9,480 nucleotides of DNA from Candidatus Eiseniibacteriota bacterium (GCA_005893365.1 VBPB01000012.1:1-9480), one strand, 5' to 3'; counted from the stretch's first letter, positions 1 through 6,079 are shown. The notes: generated by a model not told the origin, from the letters alone. Translations and numbers: made by a program.

Positions 1-1614
1 CCAGGCAGCTTGCGGCGCGCGCGTTCGCAGCATCACCTGCGGGCGGCCCGCCACCAACTCGTCGGAGATCATCGCCAGCGACCGGTCGGGAAACCGCACC
101 AGTCGGTTCGCGAGGCTCGCGGGCAGGATCCCCTTGTAGGGGCCGGGCGTGGCCGCGCGCACCGCCGGCTGCCATCCCGCCGGGCGCACCCGCAAACGGT
201 AGCGCACGTCGTCGCCGATTGGCGTGATCTCGCGCATGGCGATGCCGGTGAGCCCGCCGGAGAAGGTGCGCGTGTTGGGGCTGGTGCCGTCATCGATCTG
301 CGTGCGCTCGAGGAGCCCCGGGAACGGGTCCCGGTCGTCGCCGCGGTTGCGCCCGGCCGGGATGTCGTACTGGCCATCGGCCTCCACGATCTGCAGCCCC
401 GGCACGACGCCGGCGTTGACCCGGTTGGCCGCCATGCCCGACGCGATGACATCCTCGTTGACGTGGTAGACGAGCAGTCCCTCGGCGGGGATGTTGCGGT
501 CGAAGCCCTCGCGCCGCCGGTTCTCGATCAGGAAGTGCTCGGGATTCGACTCGCCCTGGAACCAGAACTCCACGATCGGGCCGCCGTGGGCCAGCGGCGT
601 CTGGACCAGCACCGTGTCGGTCGTCGGCCGGAACGTCTGCCGCCAGCCGAGGTAGAGCAGCGACCACGCGCCCAGGCTCGCCGGATACTCGGGTGAGCCG
701 CCATCCGTCCCGTAGCCGCCCGTCGCCATCAGGTTCCAGTTGCCGGGCCCGGCGTTCTGGCCGCCGCCCTGGAAGCTGGTGTCGTAGAGATCCGGCAGGC
801 CGAGCGTGTGGCCGAACTCGTGGCAGTAGACGCCGATCTCGGACGGCACCCCGGGTCGGACCGCGGACAGTTCGGGGACCATGGAGATCCGGTCGACGCT
901 CATCCTCAGCGACGGCGCCCCCGGCACCGTGGTCAGCGTCTGATATCGCTCGCCCGATGGCCAGGAACTGAGGCGCGAGGTCGCCGACCACAGGTTCGAC
1001 CTCAGAACCGGCGGGGCCTCGGCGCCGTACCCGGAATGGAGGAACCAGACCACGTCGACGTACCCGTCGTGGTCCTGGTCGTAGGGCCGCCAGTCCACGA
1101 GCGGGTCGGCCAGCTGGAGCGCGGCCGTCGCCAATCCGTACGCGTTCCGGGGGGGCTGGAAGCCGAGCCCCCAATTGTTGTTGGCGTAGTAGTCCTTGGG
1201 GTTCGGGAGCGTCACCGCCGCGACGACCTTGCCCACCACGCGGACGCGCTGGCCCGACGCCCACTGGTAGTAGTCGAACACCGAACCGGTCGGCGTGGTG
1301 CCGGTGGTGTCGAAGAGCTGCCGCTCGAAGTACTGCCCAGCCGTGGCGCCACCGTAGAGGTTGGTGCTGAACGGCTGGTCGGCGAAGGCCACCAGGATGA
1401 CCGGGACGTTCCAGACGGTCTGGGTCGCGGTGGTCGACAGCCGTCCGCTCCGGGACGGAAGCGTGAAGCGTCCGTCGGCGATCGCCTGGGAGACCTCGGC
1501 GGGGACCGTCCCGAGCCGCGTGGGCATGACCGCTCCAGCCGGCGTCGCCAGGGCGGCGACCCAGAGGAGGGTGAGGGCGGCGGCGCGGATCGTGAGACGC
1601 GAAGGGCTCAGCAC
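1..1614 (-). CDS. Secreted M6-family (immune inhibitor A-like) zinc metalloprotease, C-terminus outside window
   Basis: This gene probably encodes an exported zinc endopeptidase. The minus-strand reading frame is open without a stop from GTG at 1614 to the window edge (538 codons), so the C-terminus is missing. A GGAG lies 4 nt before the GTG, and residues 1-28 form a signal peptide ending AGA. The zinc site HEFGHTLGLPD spans residues 265-275 (His265, Glu266, His269), followed by a Met-turn-like NWNLM at 292-296. Upstream are M6 hallmarks: a VFDYYQWASGQ segment and a calcium-site-like DQDHDGYVD at 179-187. The M6 domain seems to end near residue 470; the last residues in the window (LVRFPDRSLAMISDE and following) resemble a beta-propeller blade, which is only inference. 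It is transcribed away from the GWxTD gene. The start has an ordinary ATG alternative at residue 30, but that would lose the signal peptide. A run of seven G at 1149-1155 does not break the frame. Confidence 0.92.
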   Translation of the reverse strand, partial: MLSPSRLTIRAAALTLLWVAALATPAGAVMPTRLGTVPAEVSQAIADGRFTLPSRSGRLSTTATQTVWNVPVILVAFADQPFSTNLYGGATAGQYFERQLFDTTGTTPTGSVFDYYQWASGQRVRVVGKVVAAVTLPNPKDYYANNNWGLGFQPPRNAYGLATAALQLADPLVDWRPYDQDHDGYVDVVWFLHSGYGAEAPPVLRSNLWSATSRLSSWPSGERYQTLTTVPGAPSLRMSVDRISMVPELSAVRPGVPSEIGVYCHEFGHTLGLPDLYDTSFQGGGQNAGPGNWNLMATGGYGTDGGSPEYPASLGAWSLLYLGWRQTFRPTTDTVLVQTPLAHGGPIVEFWFQGESNPEHFLIENRRREGFDRNIPAEGLLVYHVNEDVIASGMAANRVNAGVVPGLQIVEADGQYDIPAGRNRGDDRDPFPGLLERTQIDDGTSPNTRTFSGGLTGIAMREITPIGDDVRYRLRVRPAGWQPAVRAATPGPYKGILPASLANRLVRFPDRSLAMISDELVAGRPQVMLRTRAPQAAW

Positions 1615-1654
1615 AAGACTCCGGTGCCCGGCGGGCGAGGTCACGCCCGCATCA

Positions 1655-1683
1655 ACTATCGGGGCTCCGACCGGCACGGTCAA
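1655..1683 (-). promoter_or_regulatory. Sigma70-like promoter for the M6 protease gene
   Basis: On the minus strand TTGACC (1678-1683) is followed after 17 nt by GATAGT (1655-1660). This matches the -35 consensus at five of six and the -10 consensus at four of six positions. The expected transcription start near 1648 would give a short leader of about 34 nt before the GTG at 1614. Confidence 0.6.
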
Positions 1684-1752
1684 GCGCAATGTCCGAACTC
1701 CCCGCCGCGGCTTGGGAAGAGCCACCGACCTGACGATCCCTTCCCGCGGCGA

Positions 1753-1783
1753 GCGGCGGCCGCCGCCGGCCCAAGGCCGCCGC
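1753..1783. other. Strong GC inverted repeat in divergent intergenic region
   Basis: GCGGCGGCC (1753-1761) is perfectly complementary to GGCCGCCGC (1775-1783), giving a 9-bp all-GC stem with a 13-nt loop. The left arm is also part of a 14-bp perfect palindrome (1753-1766). It lies upstream of both divergent genes, so a terminator role is not expected; no T-tract follows it on either strand. Its function is unknown. Confidence 0.45.
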
Positions 1784-1788
1784 GGAGC

Positions 1789-1882
1789 ATCCGGCGCACC
1801 CTCCGACGCACCATCTGGCGCACCCTCCGACGCACCATCCGACGCACCATCCGGCGCACCATCCGGCGCGCCATCCGGTGCC
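1789..1882. repeat. 12-bp tandem repeat, about eight units
   Basis: Contiguous 12-bp units begin at 1789, 1801, 1813, 1825, 1837, 1849, 1861 and 1873; the last is partial. The consensus is ATCCGRCGCACC, with variants starting CTCC and one with ATCTGG. Unit-to-unit differences are one to three bases. The array lies 40-140 bp upstream of the GWxTD start, in the divergent intergenic region. Twelve is a multiple of three, so some frames read as Ala-Pro-Ser-Gly/Asp or Met-Val-Arg-Arg repeats, but no start, ribosome site or conserved flank supports coding. It may be a slippage-prone spacer or a protein-binding array; the sequence does not decide. Confidence 0.85.
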
Positions 1883-1910
1883 AAGCTTTCGCGACCTCCC
1901 GCGCGTGTGC

Positions 1911-1916
1911 TAGCGT
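1911..1916 (+). promoter_or_regulatory. Possible extended -10 element just before the GWxTD start
   Basis: TGC-TAGCGT (hexamer 1911-1916) resembles an extended -10 and the TAGNCT -10 elements seen at 4089 and 5876. No good -35 lies at 17-18 nt upstream. If used, transcription would start within a few bases of the GTG at 1926, giving a leaderless or nearly leaderless mRNA, which would fit the missing ribosome-binding site. Confidence 0.25.
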
Positions 1917-1925
1917 GGGTTACCC

Positions 1926-3203
1926 GTGTCTCCCGCCCTGCGATCCGCCATCCCCACAGCCTTGCTGGTGGCCCTCGCGACCGCGTGGGGTGCGTCTGCG
2001 GCGCGGGCCCTCGACCTGGAGCCGCTGCGCAGCGACCGGCCTCCCATCTTCACCGTCGACCTGGCGGTCTCGCTCGACCGGGACCAGCACCCGGGGCTCT
2101 CGGTCTCCATCACCGTCCCCTACCAGGAGCTGGAGTGGATCCAGCTCGACGCGGCCCCCAGCGGGCGCCGCCTCGGCGCCGGCGTCGAGTTCGCGGTGGT
2201 GTTCGAGTCGAAGAGGCAGGCCGTGGTGCCGGGCGACTCCTGGGACCGCCGGCTGGTGGTCGCGGACATGAATGCCACCCGCGGCGCCAATGCCGTGGTG
2301 CTGGAGAAGCGCACCTTCAGCGTGCCGCCCGGGCCCTGCCGGGCGCGCATCACGGTGCGGGACCTCGACTCCGACGAGTCCGCGAGCGTCGAGCAGAAGT
2401 TCGACGTGCCCGACTACTCCCGCCTGCCGGTGGGCTTCGCCGATCTGGAGCTGGGGGTGGTCGACAGCCTGTCGGGGTTCCATCCGGTCGCCACCCGGCG
2501 CTTCGGCGCCGAGGTGGAGCACCTGGGGGTGCGCGCGTCGCTGTTCGACCGGCGCCCCGGGCCCTGGCCCCGTCGCTATCCCCTCCAGTACCGTATCCGT
2601 GACGAGGACGGGCAGATCCTGGTGAACGGCACCCGCGAGGTCTCGCTGGCCGCCTCCGGCGAGCCGGTGGTGATCCAGCCCAGCGGTGCCGAGCTGTTCC
2701 TCGGCAGCTACGTGTTCGAGGTCGAGCTGGTGGAGGGGAAGTCCCACTGGCGCGTCGAACGCTCCTTCGACGTGGACGAGAGCGGACCGCCGCGGGGGCG
2801 CGAGTTCGAGCGCATGCTGGAACCGCTGGCCTACATCGCCTCGCCCGAGGAGCTGGACTGGCTGCGCTCCCTGCCGGCCGACCAGCAGGCCCGCGGCTGG
2901 GACGAGTTCTGGCGACGGCGTGACCTGACGCCGGAGACGCCCCGCAACGAGGTGCAGCTCGAGTTCTTCCGCCGCGTGCGGTACGCCGAGCACCATTTCC
3001 AGGGATTCGGGCCCGGGTGGCGGTCCGACATGGGCCGGATCTACATCAAGTTCGGCCCGGCCGACCAGATCGAGAACCGGCCGGCCAGCTCGACCTCGGC
3101 GCAGCTCGAGATCTGGTACTACAACCAGCCCTACCGCCGCTTCGTGTTCGCCGACCGCGAGGGATTCGGCCGCTTCACCCTGCTCAACCCCTCGGTCGAA
3201 TGA
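1926..3203 (+). CDS. Exported GWxTD domain-containing protein
   Basis: This 425-residue protein has an N-terminal signal peptide (hydrophobic core about residues 11-22, small residues ASA/ARA near 24-28) and no lipobox Cys. The body (about 35-300) is beta-rich with Ig-like stretches such as YVFEVELVEG. The C-terminus matches the GWxTD domain: a FWRRRD-type segment, PRNEVQLEFFRRVRYAE, then GWRSD at 364-368 followed by MGRIYIKFGPAD. The usual motif Thr is Ser here. The domain's biochemical role is not known; family members are exported proteins of Acidobacteria and FCB-like phyla. The GTG at 1926 is the first possible start because an in-frame TAG lies at 1911-1913. No Shine-Dalgarno site precedes it. 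Its stop overlaps the ATG of the NlpC/P60 gene, so the two are very likely co-expressed. The domain is truncated shortly after the FADREGFGRFTLL strand, a normal end for the family. Confidence 0.9.
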   Translation: MSPALRSAIPTALLVALATAWGASAARALDLEPLRSDRPPIFTVDLAVSLDRDQHPGLSVSITVPYQELEWIQLDAAPSGRRLGAGVEFAVVFESKRQAVVPGDSWDRRLVVADMNATRGANAVVLEKRTFSVPPGPCRARITVRDLDSDESASVEQKFDVPDYSRLPVGFADLELGVVDSLSGFHPVATRRFGAEVEHLGVRASLFDRRPGPWPRRYPLQYRIRDEDGQILVNGTREVSLAASGEPVVIQPSGAELFLGSYVFEVELVEGKSHWRVERSFDVDESGPPRGREFERMLEPLAYIASPEELDWLRSLPADQQARGWDEFWRRRDLTPETPRNEVQLEFFRRVRYAEHHFQGFGPGWRSDMGRIYIKFGPADQIENRPASSTSAQLEIWYYNQPYRRFVFADREGFGRFTLLNPSVE

Positions 3204-4036
3204 CCGTCGCGCGCCCGTCCCACGGGGTCGTCGCCCTGGCGTCGCTGGACGTCCGGCGCCGGGCCTCCCATCGCAGCGAGATGCGCAGTCAGCTCCTGCT
3301 CGGCGAGGTCGTCCGGGTGCGCGGCCGGGCCCTGGGAGGCCGCTGGGTCCGGGTGCGCAACCAGGGCGACGGCTACGAGGGTTGGGTGCGGGCCTGGGGC
3401 CTAGTCCAGGTGGGGGCGAGGCGCGCCGCATCGTGGCGGCGGCTCGCGACCGCGCGGGTTACGCGGCCCTGGGTGGAGGCGCGGAGCCAGCCCGGCGGCG
3501 GGGCGCTGGTGAGTCCGCTCGTGTGGGGGGACCGGGTCATCCCCGGCCGCTCGCGCGGCCGCCATCGCCGGGTCGAGCTCCCGGACGGCCGGCGTGGCTG
3601 GGCCGACCGGGACGCGCTGGCGGTCGGGCGGCGGCGGGGGCCGGCCCTGGCGGACCGGGTTCGCGATCTCCTCGGCATCCCGTACCTCTGGGGGGGCCGC
3701 ACCCCCGCGGGCCTCGACTGCTCGGGGCTGGTCCAGCTGCTCCTCGCCGAGCAGGGCTGCCGGTTGCCGCGCGACGCGGCCGATCAGGAGCGGACGACCC
3801 GTCCGCTCGCCGCGGGGGAGCGGCTCCGGGTGGGGGATCTCGCCTTCTTCGGGCCCGCCTCGGCGCCCGCCGCCCACGTGGCCATCCTGCTCGGCGGCGG
3901 CTACTACGCCCATGCTCGCGGGACGGTCAGGATCAACAGCATCGAGCCAGGTAACCCATTGTATGACGGATGCTTAGGCAGGCAGTTCCGAGGCTTCCGC
4001 AGGCCCCGCCAGGCCCCCGGGAGGGGCCTCCGCTAG
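3200..4036 (+). CDS. NlpC/P60 family peptidoglycan endopeptidase with SH3b domains (YkfC-like)
   Basis: This 278-residue C40-family cysteine peptidase probably cleaves the gamma-D-Glu to diamino-acid bond in cell-wall peptides. Two SH3b-like domains (about residues 8-70 and 83-142; note DGYEGWVRAWGLV and DGRRGWAD) precede the NlpC/P60 domain (about 145-268). That domain has GIPYLWGGRTPAGLDCSGLV with nucleophile Cys174, HVAILLGGGYYAHA with His226, and a third catalytic His238. The 52- and 12-residue spacings closely resemble Bacillus YkfC. The SH3b-SH3b-NlpC order is also that of YkfC, a cytosolic recycling enzyme. No signal peptide is visible, so either cytosolic peptide recycling or unusual export applies. 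The start overlaps the GWxTD stop as ATGA (3200-3203), which implies translational coupling; no separate ribosome site is seen. Specificity for L-Ala-gamma-D-Glu-diamino acid peptides is inferred from architecture. Confidence 0.92.
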   Translation: MTVARPSHGVVALASLDVRRRASHRSEMRSQLLLGEVVRVRGRALGGRWVRVRNQGDGYEGWVRAWGLVQVGARRAASWRRLATARVTRPWVEARSQPGGGALVSPLVWGDRVIPGRSRGRHRRVELPDGRRGWADRDALAVGRRRGPALADRVRDLLGIPYLWGGRTPAGLDCSGLVQLLLAEQGCRLPRDAADQERTTRPLAAGERLRVGDLAFFGPASAPAAHVAILLGGGYYAHARGTVRINSIEPGNPLYDGCLGRQFRGFRRPRQAPGRGLR

Positions 4037-4044
4037 CGCCCCTC
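4021..4044 (+). terminator. Possible terminator hairpin after the NlpC/P60 gene
   Basis: GAGGGGC (4021-4027) and GCCCCTC (4038-4044) form a perfect 7-bp stem with a 10-nt loop that contains the stop codon of the NlpC/P60 gene. There is no clear T-tract after it, so it is a weak intrinsic terminator at best. It lies directly before the next promoter. Confidence 0.4.
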
Positions 4045-4064
4045 AGGCTCCCCGATATTCCCTA

Positions 4065-4094
4065 TTGACAGGCTTTCCCCGCGCTCTCTAGTCT
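4065..4094 (+). promoter_or_regulatory. Sigma70-like promoter for the outer-membrane barrel gene
   Basis: A perfect -35 TTGACA (4065-4070) is followed after 18 nt by TAGTCT (4089-4094), matching the -10 consensus at three positions including the key TA and final T. The expected start is near 4101, giving a leader of about 236 nt before the ATG at 4337. The promoter at 5852-5881 has the same hexamers and spacing. Confidence 0.7.
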
Positions 4095-4100
4095 GCCGTG

Positions 4101-4336
4101 GGCGTTCGCCAGGATCCTTCCTAGGACTAGGAGGTGTGGTCCTGGACTTACTTCGTGAGCTCCATCCCATGGAAGTGATGGAGCCATTGTCATGCGTATC
4201 CAGCCGTTCAGACGGCAAGCCAAGGAAAGGAGGTGGGGCTCCGAGAGAAACCGCGTTGTAGTCCGCAGGCCACGCTCTCCGGCTTGATCCTGCATCGTGG
4301 CTTCGAAGCTCTAACTCTTAAAGGAGGCAGTAACTC
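4101..4336 (+). promoter_or_regulatory. Long structured 5' leader of the outer-membrane barrel gene
   Basis: No gene is supported here, but the strand can fold into consecutive hairpins. The first is nested: CCAGGA (4109-4114) with TCCTGG (4140-4145) encloses CTTCCTA-GGAC-TAGGAGG (4117-4134). The second pairs GCTCCAT (4159-4165) with ATGGAGC (4178-4184). The third is GCCGT-TCAG-ACGGC (4203-4216). A further stem may join CCGAGAG (4241-4247) to CTCT-C-CGG (4275-4282). A strong Shine-Dalgarno sequence AAAGGAGG at 4226-4233 has no well-placed start after it, while an almost identical one at 4320-4327 lies 9 nt before the real ATG. I do not recognise a known riboswitch class. Two tiny ORFs (4169-4261, 30 codons; 4192-4287, 31 codons) could be leader peptides, but neither is convincing. 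Confidence 0.5.
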
Positions 4337-5599
4337 ATGATGAACCGTCGTAATACGCTTCTCGCCCTCAGCGCGGCCTTGGCGCTCGCGCTCCCGGTCG
4401 TGGCTTCGGCGCAGACGTCACGCGTCGAGGGCATGGCCCTGCAGGGCGATTACATTAAGGATTATTCGAGCATCTTCACCTACACCTCGTCGGTGGCCAA
4501 TGTCGGCAACCTGGTCTACGGCGAGCTGGGTCGGGCGCCCGTCCCCATCAACGAGACCGCCGATCGCGGTGTCGGTGCCGTCCTGGGCAACCTGTGGGAC
4601 GGCCGTCTGGGGGTGTGGTCGATCCACGTGCGTGAGCAGACCCCGGAACTGGGCCAGGGTGATGCGTCGAGCAGTGGCGCGACCGGGTCGAATGCTTCCG
4701 ATCCGAACACCAACGCCATGGAGTCGTTCGACGTCATGTGGGCCAAGAAGTTCGGCACCAAGAGCTTCGGCCTGCGGCTCAACCGTTCCTACGGCAAGCG
4801 CGAGTTCACCGGCGGCGCCAATGGGGCCATCGGCACGGAGAAGTTCGACGACATCGCCGGCGCCACGGCGACCGACGCCAACTTCCACCGCAATGTCCTC
4901 GGTATCGGTGGCGGCGTGGGCTTCGAAATGAGCCCGACGACCAACGTCGAGACCAACTTCCTGTACCAGAGCCGGACGTTCTCGCTCGAGGACACCACCG
5001 GGACGGTGCTGGCCGAGGAGGATTCGCCGACCACGTATCAGTTCGCCGCCCGTGCCATGTGGCAGTGGCAGCCGAACGTGATGGTGGTGCCGGTGTTCAA
5101 GTGGTACTCGTACGACCTGTCGACCAAGGCCGGGGCCGTGGTGGTGCAGAACACGCTCAAGGGCTGGCAGGTCGGCGCCGCGGGTAACTGGGCGCTGGGC
5201 TCCAACGACCTGTTCGTGCTCGGCGTCACGTTCGCCCGGAACACGTTCGAGGTCGGGAACCAGGCCACCGTGTTCACCGAGACGTTCGCGCCTCAGGTGT
5301 TCGCGGCCCTGGAGACCCACCTCAACTCGTGGCTGACGGTGCGCTTCGGCGCCAACAAGGGCGCCTGGTACACCTTCGAGGACAAGGACAACACGGTCCC
5401 CAACTCGACCAAGATCACGGGCAACGACGGCACCGCGGCCAACACGTTCAACATGAACCTGGGCGCGGGCGTCAAGTTCGGCAACCTGCAGATCGACGCC
5501 ATCCTGAACGACAACTTCCCGCACAACCTGCCGCACTTCATCAGCGGCAACACCACCGGGAACATCTTCCCGAAGGTCACCGCGACCTATCCGTGGTGA
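4337..5599 (+). CDS. Predicted outer-membrane beta-barrel (porin-like) protein, family not recognised
   Basis: The 420-residue product begins with a clear signal peptide (hydrophobic residues 7-24, cleavage after ASA at 25, mature protein starting with Gln). The mature chain is a succession of alternating-residue beta strands with Asn, Gly and aromatic residues, for example NVETNFLYQSRTFSLE, YQFAARAMWQWQPNV and VVPVFKWYSYDLSTK, and ends in the aromatic residue Trp (KVTATYPW), as outer-membrane barrels do. Length and pattern suggest roughly 14-18 strands. Conserved patches SVANVGNLVYGELGR and GAVLGNLWDGRLGVWSIHV near the N-terminus could identify a family, but I cannot name one or a substrate. 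The start is set by AAAGGAGG at 4320-4327, 9 nt before ATG; the second codon is also ATG. It is monocistronic, bounded by its own promoter and a terminator at 5628-5651. Confidence 0.8.
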   Translation: MMNRRNTLLALSAALALALPVVASAQTSRVEGMALQGDYIKDYSSIFTYTSSVANVGNLVYGELGRAPVPINETADRGVGAVLGNLWDGRLGVWSIHVREQTPELGQGDASSSGATGSNASDPNTNAMESFDVMWAKKFGTKSFGLRLNRSYGKREFTGGANGAIGTEKFDDIAGATATDANFHRNVLGIGGGVGFEMSPTTNVETNFLYQSRTFSLEDTTGTVLAEEDSPTTYQFAARAMWQWQPNVMVVPVFKWYSYDLSTKAGAVVVQNTLKGWQVGAAGNWALGSNDLFVLGVTFARNTFEVGNQATVFTETFAPQVFAALETHLNSWLTVRFGANKGAWYTFEDKDNTVPNSTKITGNDGTAANTFNMNLGAGVKFGNLQIDAILNDNFPHNLPHFISGNTTGNIFPKVTATYPW

Positions 5600-5622
5600 G
5601 CTGAGGCAAGCGCAGGCAGCAA

Positions 5623-5655
5623 CCGCCGAGGGGGGCCGCAAGGCCCCCCTCGCGG
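5623..5655 (+). terminator. Terminator-like hairpin with GCAA tetraloop after the barrel gene
   Basis: GAGGGGGGCC (5628-5637) pairs perfectly with GGCCCCCCTC (5642-5651) across a GCAA tetraloop (GNRA type). The stem can extend outward to 5623 and 5655 with one bulged base. It lies 24 bp past the stop codon. The downstream tract (CCTTCTCT) is pyrimidine-rich but not a true T-run. Confidence 0.75.
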
Positions 5656-5842
5656 CCTTCTCTGGGGCCCCGGGGCCCCCCGGTCGAGGCCCCCCGGCTT
5701 TCCTGAGGCGGAGGAGCCCCCTTGCCCTCTCGGGCCCCAGGTCGAGCCCTTGGGGCCCCCTCCGGCCCCCGGTCGAGCCCCCTAGGGCTCCCGACTGCCT
5801 TGGCCCCTGCCCGAAGCCGGCGCCGTTCGCTCCCCTAAGGAA
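5656..5842. repeat. G/C-rich non-coding block with GGTCGAG repeats and palindromes
   Basis: No gene is seen. The stretch is dominated by GGGG and CCCC runs. GGGGCCCC occurs twice in tandem at 5664-5679, making a 16-bp perfect palindrome, and again at 5752-5759. The core GGTCGAG, flanked by G/C runs (GGCCCC before, CCC after), occurs at 5682-5688, 5740-5746 and 5771-5777. The third copy is half of a hairpin: GTCGAGCCC-CCTA-GGGCTC-CC-GAC (5772-5795). Spacings of 58 and 31 bp are irregular, so it is a family of dispersed small repeats rather than a tandem array. Confidence 0.6.
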
Positions 5843-5881
5843 TTGACTGGATTGACAACAGGCTTGACTGAGACCTAGCCT
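5843..5881 (+). promoter_or_regulatory. Promoter of the TonB-receptor gene with three TTGAC repeats
   Basis: A perfect TTGACA (5852-5857) and TAGCCT (5876-5881) are separated by 18 nt, exactly as in the promoter at 4065-4094. TTGACT is also present at 5843-5848 and 5864-5869, giving three direct TTGAC repeats starting 9 and 12 bp apart that overlap the -35 and spacer. These could be an operator. Transcription is expected to start near 5888. Confidence 0.7.
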
Positions 5882-5887
5882 TCGTTC

Positions 5888-6079
5888 ACATCAAGTCGAG
5901 CTCCTCGACGCTCCATGCCAACGGAAGGCGCCCCCACGTCGGGGGAAAGGAGAGGATGCAATCGCGTGCGCAATGCCCGCCAGTCGTTGATCCCCCCTTT
6001 CACAGGAACCGGCCCTGCCTTCGCCACGACCTCCGGTCGGCGTGACGGGGTCTCCGCACTCCGGAAAGGAGCAGTCCCC
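5888..6079 (+). promoter_or_regulatory. Long 5' leader of the TonB-dependent receptor gene
   Basis: About 190 nt separate the predicted transcription start from the ATG at 6080. GTCGAG-CTC-CTCGAC (5895-5909) gives a hairpin very close to the RNA 5' end. CCCCC-ACGTC-GGGGG (5931-5945) directly precedes an internal Shine-Dalgarno-like AAAGGAG (5946-5952). The real AAAGGAG is at 6065-6071. CCTTTC at 5996-6001 is complementary to GAAAGG at both 5945-5950 and 6064-6069, so two alternative 6-bp pairings are possible. The frame of the receptor is open back to an ATG at 5915, but this region lacks signal-peptide character. Confidence 0.4.
6065..6071 (+). promoter_or_regulatory. Ribosome-binding site that fixes the TonB-receptor start
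   Basis: AAAGGAG ends 8 nt before ATG 6080. The longer in-frame start at 5915 would add 55 residues before an otherwise perfect signal peptide and is rejected. Confidence 0.85.

Noticed and set aside
1149..1155. Possible frameshift at a run of seven G in the M6 gene
   Set aside because: The same frame carries M6-like sequence on both sides (NNWGLGFQPPRNAYG), so the gene is intact here.
290..1264. Minus-strand 324-residue ORF
   Set aside because: It is an out-of-frame shadow of the M6 protease: Arg/Gly/Pro-rich with no family features, while the adjacent frame holds the HEFGH zinc motif and runs open from 1614 to 1.
1789..1882. CRISPR array
   Set aside because: The units are 12 bp, contiguous and without spacers; there are no cas genes.
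808..2271. Plus-strand 487-residue and overlapping 413-residue (1361-2602) ORFs
   Set aside because: They cross the M6 gene, the intergenic repeat and the GWxTD gene in other frames. Their composition is that of GC-rich shadow frames.
1920..3431. Minus-strand 503-residue ORF opposite the GWxTD gene
   Set aside because: It is antisense to a recognised domain, His/Gly/Pro/Arg-rich, and has no signal or domain.
4169..4287. Two tiny leader ORFs (30 and 31 codons)
   Set aside because: Their ribosome sites are weak, their composition is uninformative, and they overlap predicted RNA hairpins. They are mentioned in the leader entry only.
4418..5641. Minus-strand 407-residue ORF opposite the barrel gene
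   Set aside because: It starts in the terminator and is antisense to a gene with signal peptide, promoter and ribosome site.
5915..6079. N-terminal extension of the TonB receptor
   Set aside because: The upstream in-frame ATG lacks a good ribosome site, and the added residues precede a normal signal peptide that starts at 6080.
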